Origin: CAYSBE01 sp964429245
GTDB lineage: Bacteria; Bacteroidota; Bacteroidia; UKL13-3
Direction: 5' to 3'
NCBI GenBank assembly: GCA_964429245.1
Contig: CAYSBE010000013.1
Span: 1 to 34,492 of the forward strand
Length of the DNA stretch: 34,492 nucleotides
The notes below the pieces were generated by a model, which was not told the origin of the DNA, did not search any database, and saw only the letters and a list, made by a program, of their open reading frames with translations. Made by a program: the position numbers and the translations under genes. Below, piece after piece: positions 15,211 to 23,304 of the stretch (position 1 is its first letter; each line of letters opens with the position of its first letter).

Positions 15211-16764
15211 ATGGAAAATATTTTTAAAACAGACGCTGATATCCTCATCAATAGATTATATGCTCATCATATTCCTATGGAGGAGGTACCCGGCAGTTTC
15301 CCTTTTACCCGAGGCATACAACCCGATATGTACAGGGGGAAATTATGGACAATGAGGCAATATGCAGGATTTAGCACAGCAGAAGAAAGCAATAAACGGT
15401 ATAAATACTTACTTGCTAATGGCACAATGGGTTTAAGTGTAGCATTTGATTTGCCAACACAAATTGGGTATGACAGCGACCATGCCATGAGTGAAGGCGA
15501 AGTAGGCAAAGTTGGCGTTGCTATTGACTCTTTGCGCGATATGGAAATATTATTTGATGGAATAAAGTTAGAAGACATTACTACCTCGATGACCATCAAT
15601 GCTACCGCTTCCACTTTACTAGCAATGTATATTGCCTTGGCAAAAAAACAAGGTGCTGATATCAAAAAGATATCGGGTACCATTCAGAACGATATTTTAA
15701 AAGAATATGCTGCCAGAGGAACATACATTTATCCTCCCAAACCAAGTATGCGAATCATTACAGATATTTTTGAATATTGTAGTAATGAAGTTCCCAAATG
15801 GAATACCATTTCCATTTCAGGTTATCATATTCGCGAAGCCGGTAGCACAGCAGTGCAAGAAATTGCATTTACGCTATCCAATGCAAAAGCTTATGCAAAA
15901 GCGGCTATTGATAAAGGATTGGATATAAACACATTTGGTCAGCGGTTGAGTTTTTTCTTTAATGCGCATAATAATTTTTTTGAAGAAATAGCCAAATTCA
16001 GAGCTGCCAGACGAATGTGGGCCAAAATGGCAAAAGATCTTGGTGCTACCAATCCTAAAGCACAAATGCTTAGATTTCATACACAAACAGGGGGCTCAAC
16101 TTTGCAAGCACAACAAGCTGAAAACAATATTGTGCGGGTGACACTACAGGCAATGGCAGCAGTAATGGGTGGCACACAATCATTGCATACCAATGGATTT
16201 GATGAAGCCTTGTCACTTCCTACAGAGCATGCTGCAAAACTTGCACTTAGAACACAGCAAATTATTGCAAACGAAAGTGGCGTAACCTACACAGTAGACC
16301 CCTTGGGTGGAAGTTATTTTGTTGAAGAACTCACCAATCAGGTAGAAGAAGCTGCATGGAAATATATAGAAAAGATAGATGCAATGGGTGGATCGGTTAA
16401 TGCCATTGAACAAGGATTTATGCAAAAAGAAATTGCTGCTGCTGCCTATGAGTATCAACGTCAAATTGAAAAAAATGAAAAAATAGTAGTTGGTGTAAAT
16501 AAATATACAGAGCAAGAACAAGCTGCACCTCCCGTGTTTAAAATTGATGATAGCATCAGAAAACTGCAAACTGAGAAATTAAATCAATTAAAAGCTGAAC
16601 GTAATAATGATGTCGTTAACAATAAATTAAAATCAATTGAACAATTTGCCAGTGATGATACAAACTTAATGCCTGCTATTATTGAAGCTGTAGAAGCATA
16701 TGCTACGCTTGGAGAAATTGCAGATACATTGAGAAAGGTGTATGGAGAATATAGAAGTATATAA
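15211..16764 (+). CDS. Methylmalonyl-CoA mutase, large (substrate-binding) subunit
   Basis: This is the TIM-barrel substrate-binding subunit of an adenosylcobalamin-dependent acyl-CoA mutase, interconverting (R)-methylmalonyl-CoA and succinyl-CoA. At 517 residues it lacks the C-terminal B12-binding domain of one-chain mutases (no DxHxxG motif), so it needs a separate small subunit that is not in this window. Tyr41 (DMYRGKLW), Arg169 (AARGTYIYPP) and His206 (SGYHIREAG) align with P. shermanii Tyr89, Arg207 and His244. Isobutyryl-CoA mutase has Phe and Gln at the first two positions, so methylmalonyl-CoA is the likely substrate. The 5'-nucleotidase half-gene starts 3 bases after its stop. Confidence 0.9.
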   Translation: MENIFKTDADILINRLYAHHIPMEEVPGSFPFTRGIQPDMYRGKLWTMRQYAGFSTAEESNKRYKYLLANGTMGLSVAFDLPTQIGYDSDHAMSEGEVGKVGVAIDSLRDMEILFDGIKLEDITTSMTINATASTLLAMYIALAKKQGADIKKISGTIQNDILKEYAARGTYIYPPKPSMRIITDIFEYCSNEVPKWNTISISGYHIREAGSTAVQEIAFTLSNAKAYAKAAIDKGLDINTFGQRLSFFFNAHNNFFEEIAKFRAARRMWAKMAKDLGATNPKAQMLRFHTQTGGSTLQAQQAENNIVRVTLQAMAAVMGGTQSLHTNGFDEALSLPTEHAAKLALRTQQIIANESGVTYTVDPLGGSYFVEELTNQVEEAAWKYIEKIDAMGGSVNAIEQGFMQKEIAAAAYEYQRQIEKNEKIVVGVNKYTEQEQAAPPVFKIDDSIRKLQTEKLNQLKAERNNDVVNNKLKSIEQFASDDTNLMPAIIEAVEAYATLGEIADTLRKVYGEYRSI

Positions 16765-16767
16765 CAC

Positions 16768-17511
16768 ATGAAAAAAACTGCATCCCTCCTATTCAGTATT
16801 GCCATTCTTTTTATTTTCAGTTGTGGCAACGTGTTTACAGTTGTCAAAACGGAACAGGCAAACACACGCATTAGTGGCGATTCGTTAAGGCTCTATGATT
16901 CTTCTGCCCACTATTTGATTGCTCCCTATAAAAACCAATTACAAGACAAGATGAACGAAGTCATTGGTGTGAGCAATACTAATTTGGTAAAAGAATTGCC
17001 CGAAGGCACGTTAAATAACCTGATGACAGATGCTGCCATGTATCATGCCATTCGTAAAGCCAATATAGCTTGCGATGTATGTGTAATGAATTTTGGAGGA
17101 ATACGTATACCCAGAATTAATGCAGGAGAAATCACGTTGGGAAAAGCTTATGAACTCATGCCATTTGATAACCAACTTACTATTTTAAAAATTTCGGGAA
17201 ATGATTTATATGAGTTGCTTCAGAGTATCGCAGCAAAAAACGGCTGGCCAATAAGCGGTGTAAGGATGAAAATCAAAAATGGTGTAGCACATGATATTTT
17301 TATCCAGCAAAAGCCAATTGATACACTTATCAACTATACGATTATTACAAGTGATTATATTGCAAATGGCGGTGATAAAGTTCAATCACTATTACACCCG
17401 ATTGAACGAACCGACTTAGGCTATTTGGTTCGGGATGCCATAGTTGATTATATAAAAATGCAGACTCCTTTAAATATGGAAAAAGATGGAAGAATTACAG
17501 TTGAACCGTAG
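16768..17511 (+). CDS. Lipoprotein with 5'-nucleotidase C-terminal (nucleotide-binding) domain
   Basis: A 247-residue lipoprotein: the signal peptide ends in the lipobox-like FSCG (Cys19). The rest is the C-terminal domain of UshA-type 5'-nucleotidases, which binds the nucleoside. The family signatures are NFGGIRIPRINAGEITLG, the following YELMPFDNQLTILKISG, and SDYIANGGDKV near the end. It has no metallophosphatase centre. That centre is encoded by the next gene, whose start overlaps this one by 26 bases, so the two probably form one enzyme from two chains. The order is reversed relative to the fused protein. The gene follows the mutase gene by 3 bases, so one long transcript is possible. 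Confidence 0.88.
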   Translation: MKKTASLLFSIAILFIFSCGNVFTVVKTEQANTRISGDSLRLYDSSAHYLIAPYKNQLQDKMNEVIGVSNTNLVKELPEGTLNNLMTDAAMYHAIRKANIACDVCVMNFGGIRIPRINAGEITLGKAYELMPFDNQLTILKISGNDLYELLQSIAAKNGWPISGVRMKIKNGVAHDIFIQQKPIDTLINYTIITSDYIANGGDKVQSLLHPIERTDLGYLVRDAIVDYIKMQTPLNMEKDGRITVEP

Positions 17512-18430
17512 GTCATTTATAAAACTAGGGGCAACATTGGCAGGTGGCAGCTTATTGCAAACACTGCCCTTGCATTCGTTTGCAAAATCATCCACATTAA
17601 AACTCACCATACTTCATACCAACGACTGGCACAGCCGCATCGAGCCATTTGATAAGAATAGCGGAAATAACTCAGGTATGGGTGGCGCTGCGGTTAGAAG
17701 TCAACTTATAAAAAAAATTAGGGAGCAAGAAGAGCATGTATTGCTGCTTGATGCCGGTGATGTATTTCAAGGTACTCCATATTTCAATATGTTTGGTGGA
17801 GAGTTGGAATATAAATTAATGAGTATGATGGGCTATGATGCCATGACACTTGGCAACCACGACTTTGATAACGGTATATCCGGAATTACCAAACAGCTGC
17901 CGCATGCTCAATTTCCTATACTTTGTGCTAACTACGATTTTACTGATACCGAATTGAATGGAAAAATTAACAAATACAAAATTTTTGAAAAAGGTGGACT
18001 TCGTATAGGTGTTTTCGGAATTGGAATTGAGTTGGAAGGGCTGGTACCTAAAACGATGTATCAGAATACACAATACCTTAATCCGGTAGATAAAGCAAAC
18101 GAGACGGCAACGCATTTGAAACTCAAAGAAAAATGTGATTTTATTATTTGCCTTTCACATTTGGGATACAAATATCAGGGCGAAAAAATTTCTGATATCA
18201 AACTTGCCTCTCAAACAAATCACATTGATTTAATTTTAGGGGGTCACACCCACACGTTTATGCCTACACCTGATGAACTTAGTAATGCGTCAGGAAAAAC
18301 TGTTCTTGTTAATCAAGTAGGCTGGGGAGGGCTGCAACTAGGACGTATAGATTACTATTTCAACAAACGGAAAGCATCAATTGAAACTGTTGTCAGTACA
18401 GCGATTCCGATGATTCTAGAAAAAGCTTGA
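17486..18430 (+). CDS. 5'-nucleotidase metallophosphatase domain with Tat signal
   Basis: A 314-residue calcineurin-like phosphoesterase, the catalytic N-terminal half of UshA-type 5'-nucleotidases. All metal motifs are present: HTNDWH (DxH), DAGDVFQGTPYF, LGNHDFDNG, CLSHLGY and GGHTHTFM. The N-terminus carries a twin-arginine signal (NRRSFIKLGATLAGGSLL), suggesting folded export by the Tat system, whereas its partner half uses a lipoprotein signal. The ATG at 17486 lies inside the upstream gene (26-base overlap), and it is required to include the twin arginines at residues 8-9. The nucleotide-binding C-terminal domain is missing and is supplied by the upstream gene. Confidence 0.9.
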   Translation: MEELQLNRRSFIKLGATLAGGSLLQTLPLHSFAKSSTLKLTILHTNDWHSRIEPFDKNSGNNSGMGGAAVRSQLIKKIREQEEHVLLLDAGDVFQGTPYFNMFGGELEYKLMSMMGYDAMTLGNHDFDNGISGITKQLPHAQFPILCANYDFTDTELNGKINKYKIFEKGGLRIGVFGIGIELEGLVPKTMYQNTQYLNPVDKANETATHLKLKEKCDFIICLSHLGYKYQGEKISDIKLASQTNHIDLILGGHTHTFMPTPDELSNASGKTVLVNQVGWGGLQLGRIDYYFNKRKASIETVVSTAIPMILEKA

Positions 18431-18444
18431 CGCTATTCATTTAG

Positions 18445-18453
18445 TGTGAACAA
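18445..18453 (-). promoter_or_regulatory. DnaA-box-like site (TTGTTCACA)
   Basis: The minus strand reads TTGTTCACA, two mismatches from TTATCCACA. It faces an identical site at 18483-18491, forming an inverted pair upstream of dnaA. Confidence 0.5.
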
Positions 18454-18482
18454 CCTCTCATACTTTTTTCTGAAAATCCAAG

Positions 18483-18491
18483 TTGTTCACA
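18483..18491 (+). promoter_or_regulatory. DnaA-box-like site (TTGTTCACA)
   Basis: TTGTTCACA on the plus strand, in inverted orientation to 18445-18453. Confidence 0.5.
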
Positions 18492-18608
18492 TTAAAATTT
18501 TAGGGTTGTGAATTTAACACATCATGATTTATTGAACAGAATTATGACAGTTAAGCACTTAGCAAAACACAATCGAAAACCGTAAAATATTTAGTACAAA
18601 AAATTTTT

Positions 18609-18617
18609 TTATTCACA
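18609..18617 (+). promoter_or_regulatory. DnaA box (TTATTCACA) in an AT-rich tract
   Basis: TTATTCACA fits the TTATNCACA consensus exactly and lies 51 bases before the dnaA ATG, within an AT-rich stretch (about 18585-18630) that could unwind easily. It may be part of oriC or serve dnaA autoregulation. Confidence 0.6.
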
Positions 18618-18668
18618 TTTAATTAATCAACTTTCCAAACGAAAGAGAAATAGAAAGAGTACCCAATT

Positions 18669-20105
18669 ATGAGCGAAAAAACTGCCGAACAAGTATGGAA
18701 TAACTGTCTGAAACTGATTCAGGACAATGTGTCTCCCCAAAGCTACAAAACTTGGTTTGAACCCATCAAACCTGTAAAACTTGAAAACAAAATCCTAAAC
18801 ATTCAAGTTCCAAGTCAATTCTTCTTTGAATGGTTGGAAGAGCATTACGTAACCTTATTGCGTAAAGCGTTGAAATCTGAGCTAGGTACAGGATCAAGAT
18901 TAGAGTACTCTATTATAGTAGAGAACAGCAACGCTAATTCTTCACCTTATATGGTGAGCCTACCGGGTAGCAGTTCAACGCGTGCAGAAAGCCAAAACAT
19001 AAACACCTCACTTAACTTAAGTAACAATATTAAAAATCCGTTTATCATACCGGGTTTAAAAAAGGTAAATATTGATTCAAACCTTAATCCAAACTTTACT
19101 TTTGATAATTTTATAGAAGGAGAATGCAATAAATTATCACGTTCTGCAGGTATTGCAGTTGCCAGCAAGCCGGGAGGCACCGCATTCAATCCACTGATGA
19201 TTTTTAGTGATACCGGATTAGGAAAAACACATCTTATACATGCTATTGGCAATCATATTAAGATTCACAATAAAAATAAAGTGGTGCTTTATTCTCCAGT
19301 TGAGCGATTTGCCAATCAGTTTGTAGAGTCATTAAGAAATAATTCAACCCAGGATTTTCTTACCTACTATCAAAATGTAGATGTATTAATTATTGATGAC
19401 ATTCAGTTTTTAGAAGGAAAGCAACGTACACAAGAAATCTTCTTCTCGATATTTAATCACTTACACCAACAAGGTAAACAAATTATCCTTACCAGTGATC
19501 GTGCACCTAAAGATTTAAAAGGTATGGACGAGCGTTTGTTGTCTCGTTTCAAATGGGGACTTTCTTGCGATATTCAAACTCCGGATTTTGAAACCCGCCT
19601 TGCAATCTTAGAACACATGATGTATACGGATGGTATCACCCTTCACCGCGATGTGGTAGAATATGTTGCTCATAATATTAATTCAAACTTGCGTGAACTT
19701 CGTGGGGCTTTGGTTTCCTTATTGGCACAATCATCTTTAAATAGAAAAGAAGTTACACTTGACCTTGCAAAACAAATCCTGAAAAACTTTGTAAAAAATT
19801 CTACACGCGAAATTTCAATCGAATTCATTCAAAAATTGGTTTGCGATTACTTCACCATCCCGGTTGAAATGGTAAAATCAAAAACCCGTAAACGTGAAAT
19901 AGTACAGGCTCGTCAGATATCAATGTATTATGCAAAAGATTTAACCAAATCATCATTAAAAACCATTGGGATGCATTTTGGAGGTCGTGACCACTCAACA
20001 GTTATTCATGCCTGCCAAACAGTGAATGATTTGATGGAAACGGATAAGAAGTTTAAAGCCGATATTGAAGAGATTGGCAAACGTATTAAAATAAATATGG
20101 TATAA
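18669..20105 (+). CDS. dnaA: Chromosomal replication initiator DnaA
   Basis: DnaA binds 9-mer boxes at oriC, opens the duplex and loads the helicase. The 478-residue protein has domain I (about 1-85, with SPQSYKTWFEPIKP), a variable Asn/Ser-rich linker (about 86-140), the AAA+ domain and domain IV. Walker A at 180-187 reads SDTGLGKT, so the first glycine of the usual GxxGxGKT is serine. Walker B is IIDD at 241-244, and MDERLLSRFKWGL contains the arginine-finger region. Domain IV has the DNA-binding signature GGRDHSTVIHA. The start ATG follows a purine-rich leader. Three DnaA-box-like sites precede it, and a strong terminator follows. Confidence 0.97.
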   Translation: MSEKTAEQVWNNCLKLIQDNVSPQSYKTWFEPIKPVKLENKILNIQVPSQFFFEWLEEHYVTLLRKALKSELGTGSRLEYSIIVENSNANSSPYMVSLPGSSSTRAESQNINTSLNLSNNIKNPFIIPGLKKVNIDSNLNPNFTFDNFIEGECNKLSRSAGIAVASKPGGTAFNPLMIFSDTGLGKTHLIHAIGNHIKIHNKNKVVLYSPVERFANQFVESLRNNSTQDFLTYYQNVDVLIIDDIQFLEGKQRTQEIFFSIFNHLHQQGKQIILTSDRAPKDLKGMDERLLSRFKWGLSCDIQTPDFETRLAILEHMMYTDGITLHRDVVEYVAHNINSNLRELRGALVSLLAQSSLNRKEVTLDLAKQILKNFVKNSTREISIEFIQKLVCDYFTIPVEMVKSKTRKREIVQARQISMYYAKDLTKSSLKTIGMHFGGRDHSTVIHACQTVNDLMETDKKFKADIEEIGKRIKINMV

Positions 20106-20110
20106 CCCAA

Positions 20111-20140
20111 AAATCCCGTGATTGCTCACGGGATTTTTTT
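20111..20140. terminator. Terminator after dnaA
   Basis: AAATCCCGTGA and TCACGGGATTT form a perfect 11-bp stem around TTGC, followed by Ts. Its T-run touches the stop codon of the convergent MazG-like gene. Confidence 0.9.
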
Positions 20141-20466
20141 TACTTCAATTTTTCGTTTGAAGAATGCCTGTCTTTATCCCTATTTGTTTTCTTTTCTAAA
20201 TTCTTCATTAAGGCCTCATCCAAATTTATCCCTGTTTGATTTGCCAAACATATCAGAACAAATAGCACATCTGCCATTTCATCAGCCAAATCAATTTCTT
20301 TATCCGAATCTTTGAATGATTGTTCGCCATATTTACGGGCAATAATTCTAGCCACCTCTCCCACTTCTTCCATTAATATGGCTGTATTGGTTAGTTCATT
20401 AAAATAGCGAACGCCTATGGTTTTTATCCAGTTGTCTACTTTTTTTTGTGCTTCTTCTAATGTCAT
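20140..20466 (-). CDS. MazG-like nucleotide pyrophosphohydrolase
   Basis: A 108-residue all-alpha NTP pyrophosphatase of the single-domain MazG-like group, which hydrolyses (d)NTPs to NMP and pyrophosphate, often as housecleaning. The magnesium-binding acidic motifs are MEEVGEVAR near residue 32 and LADEMADVLFVL near 60 (EExxE and ExxD patterns). The C-terminus is basic and probably disordered (KKTNRDKDRHSS). It is shorter than the two-domain E. coli MazG. The nucleotide substrate cannot be told from the sequence. It stands alone, convergent to dnaA, and the following 296 bases contain no gene. Confidence 0.88.
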   Translation of the reverse strand: MTLEEAQKKVDNWIKTIGVRYFNELTNTAILMEEVGEVARIIARKYGEQSFKDSDKEIDLADEMADVLFVLICLANQTGINLDEALMKNLEKKTNRDKDRHSSNEKLK

Positions 20467-20705
20467 CTCCCATCTATATTTTGCTCAAATCTATACTATT
20501 GTATGCAGAATGTCTGCTCTCGTGTTTTTGACGTCTATATTTTCGTACACTGATGTATGAAAATACATACATTTAAGGCCATCTCTTGCAAGAAGCTCAT
20601 TTAAAATAGCTGATAATCTTATATGTATAAAATTTTATTCTACATAAAAACCAGTTTGGCACGATTGTTCTATTAAGATAATCATACTTTTTTCATTGAT
20701 AAACA
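20467..20705. other. Intergenic region between the MazG-like gene and rng terminator
   Basis: I see no gene. The interval contains a small palindrome ATGTAT-GAAA-ATACAT at 20553-20568 and is otherwise AT-rich. It must hold the promoter of the MazG-like gene, but I could not pick out a convincing TAnnTTTG box. Confidence 0.5.
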
Positions 20706-20741
20706 AAAAAGCCGGCCAATATTATATTGACCGGCTTTTTC
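20706..20741 (-). terminator. Terminator of the HU-rng cluster
   Basis: AAAAAGCCGG pairs with CCGGCTTTTT, and an inner CAATAT/ATATTG extends the stem past a C-A mismatch. On the minus strand it is followed by Ts and lies 22 bases after the rng stop codon. Confidence 0.85.
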
Positions 20742-20762
20742 TTTTGTTTCTAATATCAAAAT

Positions 20763-22319
20763 TTAGATTGAAATTTCTTCTCCTTGAGAATTAATGAACC
20801 GGTATTCACCAAACTGTAAAGAAGGTAGTGCTTTTACTCGAACAAATCGCTTGTACTTCCATAACCATCCAAAACGAATGGATTTAAAGTAGCCTTTCGT
20901 AACATATGCAGCTAAATATGGGTGCAATTCCACAGAAAATTTATGCATGTTGAGATTTTGAATCAAGTATTTCAACCTGTTTTCAATCTCATCCAATATC
21001 ACTACACTCGAACCTATTTCTCCAGTTCCTTTGCAGGTTGGGCATTTTTCGTTTGTAGAAACAGCCATCTCGGGTCTAACACGCTGACGGGTGATTTGAA
21101 TTAACCCGAATTGACTCATCGGTAAAATTTTATGTTTGGCACGATCTGATTTCATGGCTTCTTTTAACTTTTCATAAATCAGCTTTTTATTTCCTGCCGA
21201 CTTTTGATCAATAAAATCTACCACAATAATTCCACCCATGTCGCGTAATCGAAGTTGACGTGCAATTTCTTCGGCTGCCTCCAAATTTACTTTTAAGGCA
21301 TTTTCTTCCTGGTTAATTTCTTTACCCGCAGTATTTCCGCTGTTTACATCAATTACATGCAGCGCCTCGGTATGTTGTACAATTAGGTAACAACCTCCTA
21401 AAAAATTAACTTGCTGGCCAAAGCTTGTTTTGATTTGCTTATCTACACCAAAATGCTCAAATATGGAAGATTTGCCATTGTATAACTTTACAATTTTTTC
21501 CAAATGTGGTGCCTTGTGTTTTACGTAAGCTTTAATTTCGTTGTATAAATAATTATCATTTACGTGGCAGCCAACAAAATCTTCATTAAGTATATCTCTT
21601 ATAAGCGTAAAAGACCTGTCGCGCTCTCCTAGTAATTTCTGTGGCGGATTTGCTTGTCTTAATTGAAGTACAAGATCCTCCCATTTTGCCATCAATTCTT
21701 TCAAATCAGCTTCCAGATCTTCTCCTGCTTTGTTCTCAGCAACGGTTCTAACAATAACACCAAAGTTTTCAGGTTTGATTGCCTGAACAAGTTTTTTCAA
21801 CCTGTTTCGTTCTTCAATTTTTACAACCTTTTTTGAAATGGAAACTCCTTCGTTAAAAGGAATGAGCACCACATATCTTCCTGCTAATGATAATTCTGAA
21901 GTAAGCCGTGGACCTTTGTTGGAAATGGGTTCTTTAGATACCTGAACAACAACCCGTTGATGACGCGTAAGCAATTGTCCAACTTTACCCGATTTCTCAA
22001 TATCAGATTCATTGTCTCTTTTCTTTGGCCAAACAGCTGTTTTATCGTTATTCATTACCATATTGGTAAACTTGTGTAACGATTTTATTTGTGGACCCAA
22101 ATCAAGATAATGCAAAAACGCATCTCGCTCATAGCCTACGTCAATAAACGCAGCATTAAGCCCGGGCATCAGTTTATTCACTGTGCCCAAATAAATATCA
22201 CCAACAGCGTAGTTGTTATCTGCCTTTTCGTATTGAAGCTCTATAAGCTTCTTATCTCGAAGCAACGCAATTTCAACCCCACCACTAGGATGTACATGGA
22301 TGACTAATTCCTGACTCAC
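20763..22319 (-). CDS. rng: Ribonuclease G/E family endoribonuclease
   Basis: A single-strand-specific endonuclease for rRNA maturation and mRNA turnover. The 518-residue protein has an N-terminal S1 domain (about 38-130, VGDIYLGTVNKLMPGLNAAF) and the catalytic region with magnesium-binding aspartates in VIDVNSGN and VVDFIDQ. It also has the CPTCKGTG zinc-link motif that joins subunits in RNase E/G. It lacks the long disordered degradosome scaffold of E. coli RNase E, so it is RNase G-sized. It ends the minus-strand cluster that begins at the HU gene, 72 bases after the 29-residue basic protein, and has its own strong terminator. Confidence 0.95.
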   Translation of the reverse strand: MSQELVIHVHPSGGVEIALLRDKKLIELQYEKADNNYAVGDIYLGTVNKLMPGLNAAFIDVGYERDAFLHYLDLGPQIKSLHKFTNMVMNNDKTAVWPKKRDNESDIEKSGKVGQLLTRHQRVVVQVSKEPISNKGPRLTSELSLAGRYVVLIPFNEGVSISKKVVKIEERNRLKKLVQAIKPENFGVIVRTVAENKAGEDLEADLKELMAKWEDLVLQLRQANPPQKLLGERDRSFTLIRDILNEDFVGCHVNDNYLYNEIKAYVKHKAPHLEKIVKLYNGKSSIFEHFGVDKQIKTSFGQQVNFLGGCYLIVQHTEALHVIDVNSGNTAGKEINQEENALKVNLEAAEEIARQLRLRDMGGIIVVDFIDQKSAGNKKLIYEKLKEAMKSDRAKHKILPMSQFGLIQITRQRVRPEMAVSTNEKCPTCKGTGEIGSSVVILDEIENRLKYLIQNLNMHKFSVELHPYLAAYVTKGYFKSIRFGWLWKYKRFVRVKALPSLQFGEYRFINSQGEEISI

Positions 22320-22391
22320 TTTTATCCGTATTAAACAATAAGAATGGATACTACGCGATTAAACCGCACAGTATATTCAAATAAGCTAATG

Positions 22392-22481
22392 CTATTTTTT
22401 CTTATGTCTGTTTTTCCTCAGTCTCTTCTTACGTTTGTGAGTGGCTATCTTATGTCTTTTTCTTTTTTTACCGCTTGGCAT
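22392..22481 (-). CDS. 29-residue highly basic protein (AURKAIP1/COX24-domain type, probably ribosomal)
   Basis: A very short gene: MPSGKKRKRHKIATHKRKKR followed by LRKNRHKKK and a TAG stop. Fifteen or more of its 29 residues are Lys or Arg. It matches what I remember of the Bacteroidota proteins annotated as AURKAIP1/COX24 domain-containing, a domain related to the mitochondrial ribosomal protein mS38. A structural role in the small ribosomal subunit is therefore likely. The ATG is 3 bases from the stop of the TPR gene upstream, so translation is probably coupled. rng follows 72 bases later. The gene is easily missed by gene callers because of its size. Confidence 0.85.
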   Translation of the reverse strand: MPSGKKRKRHKIATHKRKKRLRKNRHKKK

Positions 22482-22483
22482 AG

Positions 22484-23293
22484 CTAAATGTTATTAAGTT
22501 GTTCTATAATTTTTTCTACTTCTTTTTTCGACTCTTTGTCGTTTAATAATGTTTTGCACTTCTCATAAGTGCTAATTGCTTTTTTAGTTTCTCCATGTTT
22601 GGCGTAAGCCTCACCCAGATAAAAGTAAAACTCGGCATTAAATGGCTGCAACTGTACCAATTTTTCAAATCGAATAATGGCTTTATCATATTGGGTAGAC
22701 CGCATAGACAGGATTCCCAATGTGTAAATTGCTTGTATATTGTTGCTGTCTTTTTCTATAACCTCTCTCAGCAACGACACCCCGCCCATTACTTCTCCAT
22801 CCAATTCTACTTTGCATGTAGCAAGACCAACTTTTGCATCCAAATTATTGGGATTCATTTCCAACACTTTTTCAAATGCGCTTTTGGCCATACTGCCTGA
22901 GTAAAACATTTTAGAACTGTCTGAATCAGTTGCTGCAATCCCTAAAAATTTTGTACCTAAAATATAATAATTCTGTTCTGTAGGCACCAAATCAGTGTAT
23001 TGTTTAAAATAGTAGGCTGCAATATGAGCATCAATACTATCCCACATTAATACAAGGGACTGAAGTGATTCTTTGCTATTATCAGATTTAAGCTTGTCAT
23101 TCAACTCCTTCAAATCTGATGTAAGTGCATTATATTTTTGATCAATAAATGCATTCATATTGAATTCAGGAACTGCAGCTGTTGGTGTATTTGTAGTATC
23201 AACCTCTTTTACATTGGATTTATATCCTTTGGCAAAAAGAAATACCGCAATTAATGCTACTGCAGAGATAAAAATGACTTTGGCTTTGCTCAA
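22484..23293 (-). CDS. Membrane-anchored TPR protein
   Basis: A 269-residue protein with one N-terminal membrane helix (about 5-24, VIFISAVALIAVFLFAKGY) and a soluble part with at least three tetratricopeptide repeats. The repeats are AFEKVLEMNPNNLDAKVGLA, the pair around AIYTLGILSMRSTQYDKAI, and AEFYFYLGEAYAKHGETKKA. TPRs bind other proteins; the partner is unknown. The start is a TTG (23293): there is no ATG before codon 46, and the TTG lies 12 bases after the HU stop. It sits in the HU to RNase G cluster, an order I remember as common in Bacteroidota. Confidence 0.85.
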   Translation of the reverse strand: MSKAKVIFISAVALIAVFLFAKGYKSNVKEVDTTNTPTAAVPEFNMNAFIDQKYNALTSDLKELNDKLKSDNSKESLQSLVLMWDSIDAHIAAYYFKQYTDLVPTEQNYYILGTKFLGIAATDSDSSKMFYSGSMAKSAFEKVLEMNPNNLDAKVGLATCKVELDGEVMGGVSLLREVIEKDSNNIQAIYTLGILSMRSTQYDKAIIRFEKLVQLQPFNAEFYFYLGEAYAKHGETKKAISTYEKCKTLLNDKESKKEVEKIIEQLNNI

Positions 23294-23304
23294 TCTATCA
23301 AAGA

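Noticed and set aside
15211..16764. Isobutyryl-CoA mutase large subunit
   Set aside because: Tyr41 and Arg169 match the methylmalonyl-CoA mutase residues; isobutyryl-CoA mutase has Phe and Gln there.
20553..20568. Palindrome ATGTAT-GAAA-ATACAT as an operator
   Set aside because: Short AT-rich palindromes are expected by chance in such sequence, and no promoter box or regulator gene is adjacent.
20655..20676. Sigma-54-like -24 element (TTGGCACG)
   Set aside because: The -12 half has TTCT instead of TTGC, and transcription would run straight into the terminator at 20706-20741 with no gene in between.
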